Below are positions 8,262 to 16,957 of a stretch of 64,000 bases of DNA, piece by piece (positions within the stretch are counted from its first letter, which is position 1; every line of letters begins with the position of its first letter). Where the stretch lies: the NCBI RefSeq assembly GCF_900106035.1, contig NZ_FNUC01000003.1:2597501-2661500 (forward strand), read 5' to 3'. This stretch comes from Jiangella alba (lineage in GTDB: Bacteria > Actinomycetota > Actinomycetes > Jiangellales > Jiangellaceae). Made by a program: the position numbers and the translations under genes. The notes under the pieces were generated by a model, which saw only the letters and a list, made by a program, of their open reading frames with translations, searched no databases and had not been told where the DNA came from.

Positions 8262-9737
8262 ATGTCCAGCAGCATCGAACGCACCCCTGCGGCGGCCGGA
8301 ACCGACCGCCGGACCTTCCTGCAACGCGTCGCACTCACCGGCGTGGCCCTCGGGCCGGGCGCCGCCTTCCTCGCCTCCTGCGCGACGGGCGGCGGCGACG
8401 ACGATGAGGACAACGCGTCGCAGGCCCCGACGGGCGACGTGTCCGACGACAACCCGCTCGGCATCCCGACCGACCAGCCCCTGCAGATCTACATCTTCGA
8501 CGGCGGCTTCGGCGACGCCTACGCCACCGAGCTGCACGAGCCGATGTTCAGCGAGCGCTGGCCCGACGTCACCATCGAGCACAACGCCGCCGTCGACATC
8601 GGCGCCGAGCTGCAGCCGCGCTTCGTCGCCGGCGACCCGCCGGACTTCGTCAACAACTCCGGCGACGGCCAGATGGACACCGCGACGCTGGTCTCCGACG
8701 GCCTGCTGTACGACCTCTCGCCGCTGTTCGACGCGCCCAGCTGGGACGACCCCGACGTCACGGTGCGCGACAGCCTGCTGCCCGGCACCATCGAGGCCGG
8801 CACGTTCAACGGCACCCCGTACGTCCTGAACTACGCGTTCACCGTCTTCGGCACCTGGTACAACAAGACGCTCATGGACGAGAACGGCTGGCCGGTGCCG
8901 ACGACGTGGCAGGAGATGATGGACGTCTGTGCCGACATCGCCGCCACCGGTGTCGCGCCGTGGGTGTACCAGGGCGTCACGGCGCCGCGGTACATGAACT
9001 GGCCGCTGCTGTCGATGGCCGCCAAGCTGGCCGGCCCGGAGATCCTCATCGCCATCGACAACCTCGAAGAGGGCGCCTGGGGCCACGAGGCGGTCAAGGA
9101 GTCGGCGGCCGCCATCCGCCAGCTGGCCGAGAACAGCTACTTCCTCCCCGGCGTCGAGGGCATGGAGTTCCGCGACGCGCAGGGCCTGTGGGCGCGCGGC
9201 GAGGCGGTGTTCTGCCCGTCGGGCTCCTGGCTGGAGAACGAGGAGGCCGACGCCATCGCCGAGAACCCGACGTTCGAACTGGCGATGATGCCCGACCCGC
9301 TGCTCTCGCCCGACTCCGTCATGCCGCTCGAGACCGTCCGGGCCACCGCCGGCGAGCCGTACATCATCCCGGCCGACGCGAAGAACCCGCTCGGCGCGAT
9401 GGAGTACATGCGCGTCATGCTGTCGATGGAGGGCGCCCGCGGCTTCAGCGAGCGGGTCACCAGCCTCACGTCGGTGGCGGGGGCGTCGGACGGCGTGCAG
9501 ATCGACGCGCCCGGGCTGGCGTCGGCGCAGGCCGCGCTGCAGGCCGCCGGCACCAACGTCGTCAACTGGTTCTACCCGAGCTGGTACCCGACGATGGAGA
9601 ACCCCGGCATCGACCAGAACACGGCCGCGCTGCTGCGCGCCGAGATCACCGTCGACCAGTGGGTGGAGCAGAACGAGGCGGTCACGGCGACGATCCGCGA
9701 CGACGACTCCATCGTCAAGCAGACCCGCGAGTCGTAG
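8262..9737 (+). CDS. ngcE: GlcNAc/diacetylchitobiose ABC importer, substrate-binding lipoprotein
   Basis: 491 residues with a Tat-type lipoprotein signal: DRRTFLQRVALTG then lipobox LASC. The mature start (NPLGIPTDQPLQIYIFDGGFG) closely resembles Streptomyces NgcE, and the family 1 extracellular-binding fold continues to the end. It should capture GlcNAc or chitobiose outside the membrane and deliver it to the two permeases that follow. AGGAGAGG at 8247-8254 precedes the ATG. Recognition as NgcE is from sequence resemblance; the substrate is not proven. Confidence 0.88.
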   Translation: MSSSIERTPAAAGTDRRTFLQRVALTGVALGPGAAFLASCATGGGDDDEDNASQAPTGDVSDDNPLGIPTDQPLQIYIFDGGFGDAYATELHEPMFSERWPDVTIEHNAAVDIGAELQPRFVAGDPPDFVNNSGDGQMDTATLVSDGLLYDLSPLFDAPSWDDPDVTVRDSLLPGTIEAGTFNGTPYVLNYAFTVFGTWYNKTLMDENGWPVPTTWQEMMDVCADIAATGVAPWVYQGVTAPRYMNWPLLSMAAKLAGPEILIAIDNLEEGAWGHEAVKESAAAIRQLAENSYFLPGVEGMEFRDAQGLWARGEAVFCPSGSWLENEEADAIAENPTFELAMMPDPLLSPDSVMPLETVRATAGEPYIIPADAKNPLGAMEYMRVMLSMEGARGFSERVTSLTSVAGASDGVQIDAPGLASAQAALQAAGTNVVNWFYPSWYPTMENPGIDQNTAALLRAEITVDQWVEQNEAVTATIRDDDSIVKQTRES

Positions 9738-9747
9738 GAGCACGGGC

Positions 9748-10671
9748 ATGCGGCACGGCAAGTATCCCTTCATCCTGGCCTTCCTGCTGCCACCGGTCGG
9801 GATCTACGCGATCTACATGCTGTCGCCGTATCTCCAGGCCATCTACATCTCGATGACCGACTGGAGCGGCTTCACCTCGACCCAGACGTTCATCGGGTTC
9901 GACAACTACGTGGAGATGTGGCACGACGACCAGCTGCGGACAGCGTTGCGCAACAACCTGATCCTGGTGCTCGTCGTGCCCGTCCTCACCCTGCTGCTCG
10001 GCCTGTTCTTCGCGTCGATGCTCAACGTCGGCGGCCGAAGGCGCGGGGGAGCGGTGACGGGTGTGCGCGGCGCGTCGATCTACAAGGTCGTGTACTTCTT
10101 CCCGCAGGTGCTCTCCGTCGCGATCATCGGCATCGTCTTCAAGTACGTGTTCGCGCCGGAGAACGCCGGCGGCATCCTCAACCGGGTGCTCGGCGCCGTC
10201 GGGCTGGACGGGCTGCAACGGCTCTGGCTGGCCGAGCCGAACTACCTGATCTGGATCGTCGTCCTCGTCATGACGTGGTCGTTCGTCGGCTTCTACGTGG
10301 TGCTGTTCTCGGCCGCGATGCAGTCGATCCCGCGCGACATCTACGAGGCGGCGCTGCTCGACGGCTCCAGCCGGCTCACCACGTTCCGCAAGATCACCGT
10401 CCCGCTGGTGTGGGACACCGTGCAGGTGGGCTGGGTGTACATGGCGATCCAGGCGATGGACGGGTTCGCGACGGTGCACATCATGCTCGGCATCAACGGC
10501 GGCGTTCAGGGCGCCGGCGACGTCCTCGGCATCGCGATGTACCGCGAGGCGTTCGCCGAGTCCGACTTCGGCTACGCCGCCGCGATCGGCGTCCTCATGC
10601 TCGTACTGACCATGCTCGTCGCCGTGGTGTTCATGCGCGGCCTGCGCCGGGAGAGGGTGGAGCTGGCATGA
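9748..10671 (+). CDS. ngcF: Sugar ABC transporter permease (NgcF-like)
   Basis: 307 residues with about six transmembrane helices and the binding-protein-dependent permease EAA motif (IYEAALLDGSSRLTTFRKITVPL). A ribosome binding site (AGGAG) sits 10 bases before the ATG, and the gene follows the binding protein by 10 bp and overlaps the second permease by ATGA. It forms half of the membrane channel of the amino-sugar importer. Confidence 0.9.
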   Translation: MRHGKYPFILAFLLPPVGIYAIYMLSPYLQAIYISMTDWSGFTSTQTFIGFDNYVEMWHDDQLRTALRNNLILVLVVPVLTLLLGLFFASMLNVGGRRRGGAVTGVRGASIYKVVYFFPQVLSVAIIGIVFKYVFAPENAGGILNRVLGAVGLDGLQRLWLAEPNYLIWIVVLVMTWSFVGFYVVLFSAAMQSIPRDIYEAALLDGSSRLTTFRKITVPLVWDTVQVGWVYMAIQAMDGFATVHIMLGINGGVQGAGDVLGIAMYREAFAESDFGYAAAIGVLMLVLTMLVAVVFMRGLRRERVELA

Positions 10672-11606
10672 CGACGACAGAGGCGCCGCCGCGCGTGTCC
10701 GGCGGCAGCGGGGGCGGACGGGGCGGCCGCGGCCGGATGCCCGGCGTCGGCGTGGGGGAGAAGGCGGTCGGCCTGATCAACGGCGGGTTCCTGCTGTTCT
10801 GGGGGCTCATCACGGCGCTGCCGCTGCTGTGGGCGATCATGTCCGCGTTCAAGACCAACGGCGAGTTCCGCGTCGACCCGCTCGGCCTGCCGTCCGGCGT
10901 CCAGTGGGACAACTTCTCGCGGGCGTGGTCGGCGGCCAACATCGGCCAGTACTTCCTGAACAGCGTCATCGTCGTGGCGATGTCGCTGACCCTGACCATG
11001 CTGTTCGGCGCGATGGGCGCGTACGTCCTGGCCCGGTACGACTTCCCGGGCAACCGGTTCGTCTACTACCTGTTCGTCGGCGGGCTGATCCTGCCGGTGT
11101 TCCTCGCGCTCGTCCCGATGTTCTTCGTCGTCCGCAACCTCGGGAACCTGCCGGTGGTGGGGCAGTTCCTCGGGCTGAACAGCTACCTGAGCCTGGCGCT
11201 GGTGTACACCGCGTTCTCGATGCCGTTCACGGTGTTCTTCCTCACGGCGTTCTTCCGGACGCTGCCGACGTCGATCGCCGAGGCCGGCATCGTGGACGGC
11301 TGTTCGCACTTCACGCTGTTCTGGAAGGTCATGCTGCCGATGGCCCGGCCCGGCATGATCAGCCTGGCCCTGTTCAACTTCCTCGGCCACTGGAACCAGT
11401 ACGTGTTGCCGCTGGTCATCATGCAGGACCCGGACAAGAAGGTGCTGGCGCAGGGTCTGGGCACGCTGGCCACGAGTACCGGCTTCCGGGCCGACTGGTC
11501 GGCGTTGTTCGCCGGTCTGGTGATCGCGCTGCTGCCGGTGCTGATCGTCTACATCGTCTTCCAGAAGCAGGTGCAGGCCGGGCTGACCGCCGGGGTGCTC
11601 AAATGA
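10668..11606 (+). CDS. ngcG: Carbohydrate ABC transporter permease (NgcG-like)
   Basis: 312 residues; a Gly/Arg-rich cytoplasmic N-terminus of about 35 residues, six predicted transmembrane helices and the EAA motif (SIAEAGIVDGCSHFTLFWKVMLPMARP). The ATG overlaps the stop of the preceding permease. No ATP-binding subunit follows. In Streptomyces the corresponding importers share the multi-use ATPase MsiK encoded elsewhere, and the same is inferred here. The operon ends abruptly: the stop codon is one base before the promoter of the MFS gene. Confidence 0.9.
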   Translation: MTTTEAPPRVSGGSGGGRGGRGRMPGVGVGEKAVGLINGGFLLFWGLITALPLLWAIMSAFKTNGEFRVDPLGLPSGVQWDNFSRAWSAANIGQYFLNSVIVVAMSLTLTMLFGAMGAYVLARYDFPGNRFVYYLFVGGLILPVFLALVPMFFVVRNLGNLPVVGQFLGLNSYLSLALVYTAFSMPFTVFFLTAFFRTLPTSIAEAGIVDGCSHFTLFWKVMLPMARPGMISLALFNFLGHWNQYVLPLVIMQDPDKKVLAQGLGTLATSTGFRADWSALFAGLVIALLPVLIVYIVFQKQVQAGLTAGVLK

Positions 11607-11607
11607 G

Positions 11608-11638
11608 TTGACCTCAACCTTAGTTGAGGTATTTGACT
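11608..11638 (+). promoter_or_regulatory. MerR/SoxR-type promoter of the MFS exporter
   Basis: TTGACC (11608-11613), a 19-bp spacer and TTGACT (11633-11638) carry a perfect inverted repeat ACCTCAAC / GTTGAGGT (11611-11618 and 11623-11630). Overlong 19-bp spacers with a centred palindrome are the hallmark of promoters activated by MerR-family proteins, and the CCTCAA-N6-TTGAGG core is the half-site arrangement of SoxR boxes. The ATG at 11645 is 6 nt after the -10 element, so the transcript is probably leaderless. The same layout occurs at 51065-51095. Confidence 0.75.
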
Positions 11639-11644
11639 GTCCCC

Positions 11645-13246
11645 ATGACGTTCGAAGCACGTACCGAAACCGATCACGGCCCGCCGCTGGCCGGCGCGAA
11701 GGAATGGACCGCGCTGGCCGTCCTCAGCCTACCGGCGATGCTCGTGATCATGGACCTGACGGTGCTGCACCTGGCCGTGCCGCACCTGAGCGCCGACCTC
11801 GCGCCGTCATCGTCGCAACTGCTCTGGATCACCGACATCTACGGCTTCCTGATCGCCGGCTTCCTCATCACCATGGGGTCGCTGGGCGACCGGATCGGAC
11901 GGCGGAAGCTGCTGCTCATCGGCGGCGCCGCGTTCGGGGTGGCGTCGGTCCTGTCCGCCTACGCGACCAGCCCCGAGATGCTGATCGGCGCCCGGGCCCT
12001 GATGGGGATCGCCGGCGCGACGCTGATGCCGTCGACGCTGTCGCTGATCCGCAACATGTTCCTCGACGACCGCCAGCGCACCACCGCGATCTCGCTCTGG
12101 ATGATGAGCTTCATGGTCGGCGGCTCCATCGGCCCGCTGGTCGGCGGGGCGCTGCTGGAAGTGTTCTGGTGGGGCTCGGTGTTCCTCGTCGGCGTGCCGG
12201 TCATGGTGCTGCTGCTGGTCGCCGGCCCGTTCCTGCTGCCCGAGTACCGCGACCCCCGCGCCGGCCGGCTCGACCTCTTCAGCGCCGTGCTGCTGCTGGC
12301 CGCCGTCCTGCCGGTGATCTACGGCATCAAGAAGCTCGCGTCCGACGGGTTCGGCTGGCTGCTGGTCGCCGCCATCGCCGCCGGGCTGGTGTTCGCCGTC
12401 ATGTTCGTGCGGCGGCAGCGGTCGCTGGACGACCCGCTGATCGACATCGAGCTGTTCCGCAACCGGGCGTTCGGCGTGACCCTCGGCGTCATGACGACCG
12501 CGACGTTCGCGATGATGGGCCTGAACCTGTTCGTCATGCAGTACCTCCAGCTCGTGCACGGGCTGTCGCCGCTGCGTGCGGGCCTGTGGGTGCTGCCGAT
12601 GACCGGCGCCATGATGATCGGCATGATGGCCGCGCCGCTTCTCGTGCGCTACGTCCGGCCCGGGTACGTCATCAGCGGCGGCCTGCTGGTCAGTTCCGCC
12701 GGCATCGTGCTGATGACGCAGATCGACGGCTCGTCCGGGTTCGGCGTGCTCATCACCGGGACGTGCGTCATGGCGGCCGGGTTCACGCCGCAGGCCGCGC
12801 TCGGCACCGACCTCGTCATCCGGGCCGCGCCGCCGGAGAAGGCGGGCGCCGCGTCGGCCGCGTCGGAGACGGGCAACGAGCTCGGCGGGGCCCTCGGCCT
12901 CGCGATCCTCGGGAGTGTCGGTACCGCCGTCTACCGTTCGGGTATGAGCGACTCCGTGCCCTCCGAGCTGCCCGGCGACGCCGCCGCGGCGGCGGGCGAC
13001 ACCCTGGCCGGCGCCACCGCCGTCGCGGCCACGCTGCCCGACGCCGTCGGCGGCCCACTGCTCGACGCCGCGCGCGCCGCGTTCACCGACGGCCTGCAGG
13101 CCACCGCGGTGGTCAGCGCGCTGGCCGTCCTGGCCGGCGCGGTGCTGGCGGCGGTGCTGCTGCGGCGGGTCGGCACCGACACCGGCCCCAGCGGCGACGC
13201 CCCGCCGTCCGCCGTCGATCCCGCCGCGGAGGTGCCGGTCCCATGA
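11645..13246 (+). CDS. MFS drug exporter, DHA2 (14-TM) type
   Basis: 533 residues. The start at ATG 11645 fits the promoter spacing. The sequence shows the DHA2 signature LDLTVLHLAVPHL (here MDLTVLHLAVPHLSADL), motif A GSLGDRIGRRKLLLIGG, motif C-like GGSIGPLVGGALLEVFWWGSVFLVGVPV, and about 14 hydrophobic segments. Such proton-driven exporters (EmrB/QacA/SmvA type) pump hydrophobic cations, dyes and antibiotics. Its promoter suggests induction by a MerR/SoxR-type redox or drug sensor not encoded in this window. ATGA overlap couples it to the ABC exporter. Confidence 0.9.
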   Translation: MTFEARTETDHGPPLAGAKEWTALAVLSLPAMLVIMDLTVLHLAVPHLSADLAPSSSQLLWITDIYGFLIAGFLITMGSLGDRIGRRKLLLIGGAAFGVASVLSAYATSPEMLIGARALMGIAGATLMPSTLSLIRNMFLDDRQRTTAISLWMMSFMVGGSIGPLVGGALLEVFWWGSVFLVGVPVMVLLLVAGPFLLPEYRDPRAGRLDLFSAVLLLAAVLPVIYGIKKLASDGFGWLLVAAIAAGLVFAVMFVRRQRSLDDPLIDIELFRNRAFGVTLGVMTTATFAMMGLNLFVMQYLQLVHGLSPLRAGLWVLPMTGAMMIGMMAAPLLVRYVRPGYVISGGLLVSSAGIVLMTQIDGSSGFGVLITGTCVMAAGFTPQAALGTDLVIRAAPPEKAGAASAASETGNELGGALGLAILGSVGTAVYRSGMSDSVPSELPGDAAAAAGDTLAGATAVAATLPDAVGGPLLDAARAAFTDGLQATAVVSALAVLAGAVLAAVLLRRVGTDTGPSGDAPPSAVDPAAEVPVP

Positions 13247-15435
13247 GCATGGAGGTCACCGCGTGGAACGCGCTCTACAACGCGATGCACGCGCAGCAGG
13301 ACACCCGCCCGTTCTCGCGCGCCACGCTGCGCCGCATCTTCGCGTTCGCCCAGCCGCACCGGCGCTACCTGGTGGCGTTCACGGCGCTGAGCATCGTGAC
13401 GGCGGTCCTCGCGGTGGCCACGCCGGTGCTCGCCGGCCGCGTCGTCGACGCCATCATGGAGGGGTCGTCCCAGCGCTACGTCATCGGGCTGGCGGTCGTC
13501 ATCGCGGTCATCGCGGTCGCCGAGGCGGGCGTCGGCCTGGTGCAGCGCTGGCTGTCGGCCAGCATCGGTGAGGGGCTCATCCTCGACCTGCGCCAGGCTG
13601 TCTTCGACCACGTGCAGAAGATGCCGGTCGCGTTCTTCACCCGCACCCGCACCGGCGCGCTGGTCAGCCGGCTCAACAACGACGTCATCGGCGCGCAGCG
13701 GGCGTTCAGCGACCTGCTCTCCGGCGTCGTCAGCAACGTCGTCATGCTGGTGCTGGCGCTCATCGTCATGCTGGGCATCTCGTGGCAGATCACGCTGCTC
13801 GCGCTGGCGCTGCTGCCGGTGTTCGTGCTGCCGGCGCGGCGCATGGGCGGCAAGCTGGCCCGGCTCGAACGCGAGGCGGCCAACCACAACGCCGTCATGG
13901 GCACGCAGATGACCGAACGGTTCTCCGCGCCCGGCGCCACGCTGGTGAAGCTGTTCAGCCGGCCCGAGCGCGAGTCGGCCGAGTTCTCCGTCCGGGCCCG
14001 CCGGGTGCGCGACATCGGGCTGCGCACCGCCATGGTGCAGTGGATCTTCGTCACGGCGCTGACGCTGGTCGGCGCGCTGGCGCTGGCCCTGGTGTACGGG
14101 CTGGGCGGGTTCTACGCGCTGCGCGACCAGCTCGACGCCGGCGCCGTCGTGTCCATGGCGCTGCTGCTGACCCGCCTGTACGCGCCGCTCACGGCACTGG
14201 CCAGCGCGCGGGTCGAGGTCATGAGCGCGCTGGTCAGCTTCGCCCGGGTGTTCGAGGTGCTCGACCTCAAGCCGCTCATCGTCGAGAAGCCCGACGCCCG
14301 TCCGGTGCCCGACGGCCCGGTGTCGGTCGAGTTCGACGACGTCCACTTCAGCTACCCGGCGGCGTCCGACGTGTCGCTGGCCTCGCTGGAAGAGGTCGCC
14401 ATGCTCGACACCCGCGGCGGCGACGAAGTCCTGCACGGCGTCTCGTTCACGGCGGCGCCGGGCGAGATGGTGGCGCTGGTCGGGTCGTCCGGCGCCGGGA
14501 AGTCGACCATCGCGCAGCTGCTGCCGCGCCTCTACGACGTCGACACCGGCGCCATCCGCCTCAACGGCGTCGACGTCCGCGACCTCACCACGGCGTCGGT
14601 GCGCCAGGCGCTGGGCATGGTCACCCAGGACGGCCACCTGTTCCACGAGTCGATCCGCGAGAACCTGCTCATCGCCCAGCCGTCCGCGTCCGACGACGAC
14701 CTGTGGGACGTGCTGCGGCGGTCCCGCCTCGACGCCCTGGTGGCGTCGCTGCCCGACGGCCTCGAGACGGTCGTGGGGGAGCGCGGCTACAGGCTGTCCG
14801 GGGGCGAGCGGCAGCGGCTGACGATCGCGCGGCTGCTGCTGGCCCGGCCACGGGTGGTCATCCTCGACGAAGCGACGGCGCACCTCGACTCCACCTCCGA
14901 GGCCGCGGTGCAGGAGGCGCTCGGCGAGGCCCTGGAAGGGCGCACGGCCGTCGTCATCGCCCACCGGCTGTCGACGGTGCGGTCGGCCGACCAGATCCTC
15001 GTCATCGAGGCCGGTCGCGTGGTCGAGCGGGGGACCCATCCGGAGCTGCTCTCGGCCGATGGCCGGTATGCGCAGCTCTACCGCACCCAGTTCGACCAGC
15101 CCGCCGCCGACCGCTCGGCCGCCGATGCCCCGGCGGACCCAGGGCCCGCCGACGCTGAGCTGGCCGATGCTGGGCTGGCTGATTCTGGGCTGGCTGATTC
15201 TGGGCTGGCTGATTCTGGGCTGGCTGATTCTGGGTCGGCTGAGGCCGAGCTGGCGGATGGCGGGCTGGCCGATGCCGAGCTGGCTGATGCTGGGCTGGCC
15301 GATGCCGGGCCGGCTGATGCTGCGCCGGCTGATGGCGGGCCGGCCGACGCTGGGCCGGTGGCGGACGACCGCCGCGCGGGTGCCGCGCCTGGCGCGGCTC
15401 AGACCGATGCCGGCGAGGAGGTGGTGCCGCGCTGA
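13243..15435 (+). CDS. ABC exporter (fused permease-ATPase) with Ala/Asp-rich repeat tail
   Basis: 730 residues. A six-TM type 1 exporter domain (about 35-330) is followed by an ATPase with Walker A GSSGAGKST, signature LSGGERQR, Walker B VVILDEATAHLDS and H-loop IAHRLST. The body ends about residue 625; the remaining hundred residues are a low-complexity tail of pentapeptides like LADSG/LADAG. It starts inside the stop of the MFS gene, so the two probable drug exporters share one SoxR-type promoter. As a half-transporter it should act as a homodimer. Its end overlaps the convergent esterase gene by 37 bp. Confidence 0.9.
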   Translation: MSMEVTAWNALYNAMHAQQDTRPFSRATLRRIFAFAQPHRRYLVAFTALSIVTAVLAVATPVLAGRVVDAIMEGSSQRYVIGLAVVIAVIAVAEAGVGLVQRWLSASIGEGLILDLRQAVFDHVQKMPVAFFTRTRTGALVSRLNNDVIGAQRAFSDLLSGVVSNVVMLVLALIVMLGISWQITLLALALLPVFVLPARRMGGKLARLEREAANHNAVMGTQMTERFSAPGATLVKLFSRPERESAEFSVRARRVRDIGLRTAMVQWIFVTALTLVGALALALVYGLGGFYALRDQLDAGAVVSMALLLTRLYAPLTALASARVEVMSALVSFARVFEVLDLKPLIVEKPDARPVPDGPVSVEFDDVHFSYPAASDVSLASLEEVAMLDTRGGDEVLHGVSFTAAPGEMVALVGSSGAGKSTIAQLLPRLYDVDTGAIRLNGVDVRDLTTASVRQALGMVTQDGHLFHESIRENLLIAQPSASDDDLWDVLRRSRLDALVASLPDGLETVVGERGYRLSGGERQRLTIARLLLARPRVVILDEATAHLDSTSEAAVQEALGEALEGRTAVVIAHRLSTVRSADQILVIEAGRVVERGTHPELLSADGRYAQLYRTQFDQPAADRSAADAPADPGPADAELADAGLADSGLADSGLADSGLADSGSAEAELADGGLADAELADAGLADAGPADAAPADGGPADAGPVADDRRAGAAPGAAQTDAGEEVVPR
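15151..15360 (+). repeat. 15-bp minisatellite inside the ABC exporter gene
   Basis: The unit GATTCTGGGCTGGCT occurs in tandem at 15181-15240 (three exact copies and a variant), and degenerate copies extend over the whole interval, about 14 units. Because the unit is 15 bp it stays in frame and encodes the five-residue repeat of the protein tail. Confidence 0.85.
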
Positions 15436-16730
15436 CCAGCCGATCCAGCCGGGGCGCCGGCCACCCACGACACGAACGCCTCGACGCCGTCGATCACGGC
15501 CTCGTGCCGCACGGAGCGGAACAGGTCGAAGGAGTGGTGCGCGCCCGGCAGTTCGGCGTACACGACCGGGCTGGGCGACGCTGCCCGTAGGTGCGCGACG
15601 AACTCGCGGGCGGCGGTCACCGAGACCAGCGTGTCGCGGTCGCCGTGCGCCACGAACACCGGCGGCGCCGCGTCGGCCGCATACCCCACCGGCGACGACA
15701 CGGGCAGGTCCTGCGGGCCCATGCCGTAGTAGTGGCCGTAGTAGCCGTACAGGCAGATCGCCGCCAGCGGGCGGTGCGCCGGAGACGGCGCCGTCACGTC
15801 GGTCGCGGCAGGCTGGACCGGCCCCGCCGGTGCGGGTCGGCCGGCGGTCGCGGCCGGCTGGTCGGGTGCCGTCGACGGGGCCGTCGCAGCGGTGGCGGCA
15901 GGCTGGTCGGGCGCCAGCAACGGCGCCGTCACAACGGGCTGTTCGGGCGCCGGCGACAGCGCGGTCACGGCGGCCAGGTGGGCGCCGGCGGAGCTGCCGG
16001 CGAGGATCACGCGGTCCGGGTCGCCGCCGTACTCGGCGATGTGGGCGCGGACCCAGGCCAGCACGCGCTGGAGGTCGGCGAGGTGGCCGGCGAAGTCGGT
16101 GTGCGGGCGGAGGCGGTAGTTCGCGCTGACGCACACGTGGCCGCGGGCGGCCAGCCGGTACAGCAGCAGCCGGCCCTCGCGGTTCTTGTGGCCGCTGAAG
16201 TAGCCGCCGCCGTGCAGGTAGACGATGACGGGCGCGGGCTCGCCGGTCCGCGGGGCGCGGGACCGGTAGACGTCGAGGCGGTGCCGCCGGCCGGCGTCGC
16301 CGTAGGCGAGGTTCCTGGTGCGCCGCACGTCGCGGCGATGCACCCACAGCGGCCTGAACAGGATCGACGCCCACGGCGTCCGCCGCCCGACCCGCTCGGC
16401 GGCGGCGTCGCCGAGGCCAGCGGCGACGGCCGAGCGGACGATCCGCGGCGCACCGAGCGATCGCCGCGCGACGACGACCAGGCCGGGCGCCGTCAGCGCC
16501 GCGACGCCGACGACCGCCCACGCGCCCGCCGACTCGACGTCGCCCTGCCCGAACACCAGCGCCGTCGATCCGGCGAGCAGGGTCAGGGCCAGGAACGGCA
16601 GCTCGTTGACCACGAGTCCGAGCACGAAGCTCACCACCCCGACGACCGGGTAACGGCGCGGCGCCGGTGCGAGCGCGGCCAGCGTGCCGAGGGCGAGGAG
16701 GACGGTCGAGAACAGGTATCCGTAGGGCAT
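15399..16730 (-). CDS. Membrane-anchored alpha/beta hydrolase of the hormone-sensitive lipase family
   Basis: 443 residues. Two to four hydrophobic segments fill the first 95 residues, then a carboxylesterase domain with oxyanion motif HGGGYFSG, nucleophile motif GSSAGAH, acid in HGDRD and His in GAHHSF. All catalytic elements are present, so it is probably a membrane-tethered esterase. Between the nucleophile and the acid lies an unusual insert of about 65 residues of Ala/Pro/Thr-rich repeats containing PDQPAATA twice. The gene is convergent with the ABC exporter and overlaps it tail-to-tail by 37 bp. Confidence 0.85.
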   Translation of the reverse strand: MPYGYLFSTVLLALGTLAALAPAPRRYPVVGVVSFVLGLVVNELPFLALTLLAGSTALVFGQGDVESAGAWAVVGVAALTAPGLVVVARRSLGAPRIVRSAVAAGLGDAAAERVGRRTPWASILFRPLWVHRRDVRRTRNLAYGDAGRRHRLDVYRSRAPRTGEPAPVIVYLHGGGYFSGHKNREGRLLLYRLAARGHVCVSANYRLRPHTDFAGHLADLQRVLAWVRAHIAEYGGDPDRVILAGSSAGAHLAAVTALSPAPEQPVVTAPLLAPDQPAATAATAPSTAPDQPAATAGRPAPAGPVQPAATDVTAPSPAHRPLAAICLYGYYGHYYGMGPQDLPVSSPVGYAADAAPPVFVAHGDRDTLVSVTAAREFVAHLRAASPSPVVYAELPGAHHSFDLFRSVRHEAVIDGVEAFVSWVAGAPAGSAGQRGTTSSPASV

Positions 16731-16799
16731 GCCGCCACGCTAGGAACCGCGCGGCGGCCGCACCCATGACGGAAGTCACCACCCGGCCGTGAACCTCGC

Positions 16800-16953
16800 C
16801 GGCAGCCGAGCAGATCCCGGCCGGTCGGCCAGCGCGACGCCGGTCGGCCAGCGCGACGCCGGCCGGGCCAGCGCGACGCCGGCCGGGCCGGCCGGGCTGG
16901 GGGAGGCCGGCCGGGCTGGGGGAGGCCGGCTGTATCGGGGGAGGCCGGCCGGG
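16800..16953. repeat. Short tandem repeats in an intergenic gap
   Basis: Three near-identical units of GGCCAGCGCGACGCCGG are followed by three units of the type GGGGGAGGCCGGC. The gap lies between the start of the esterase gene and the stop of the SRPBCC gene, and I see no gene or clear promoter in it. Confidence 0.7.
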
Positions 16954-16957
16954 TGGG

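Noticed and set aside
11624-11645. TTG at 11624 as start of the MFS gene
   Set aside because: It lies inside the palindrome and upstream of the -10 element; the ATG at 11645 fits the promoter.
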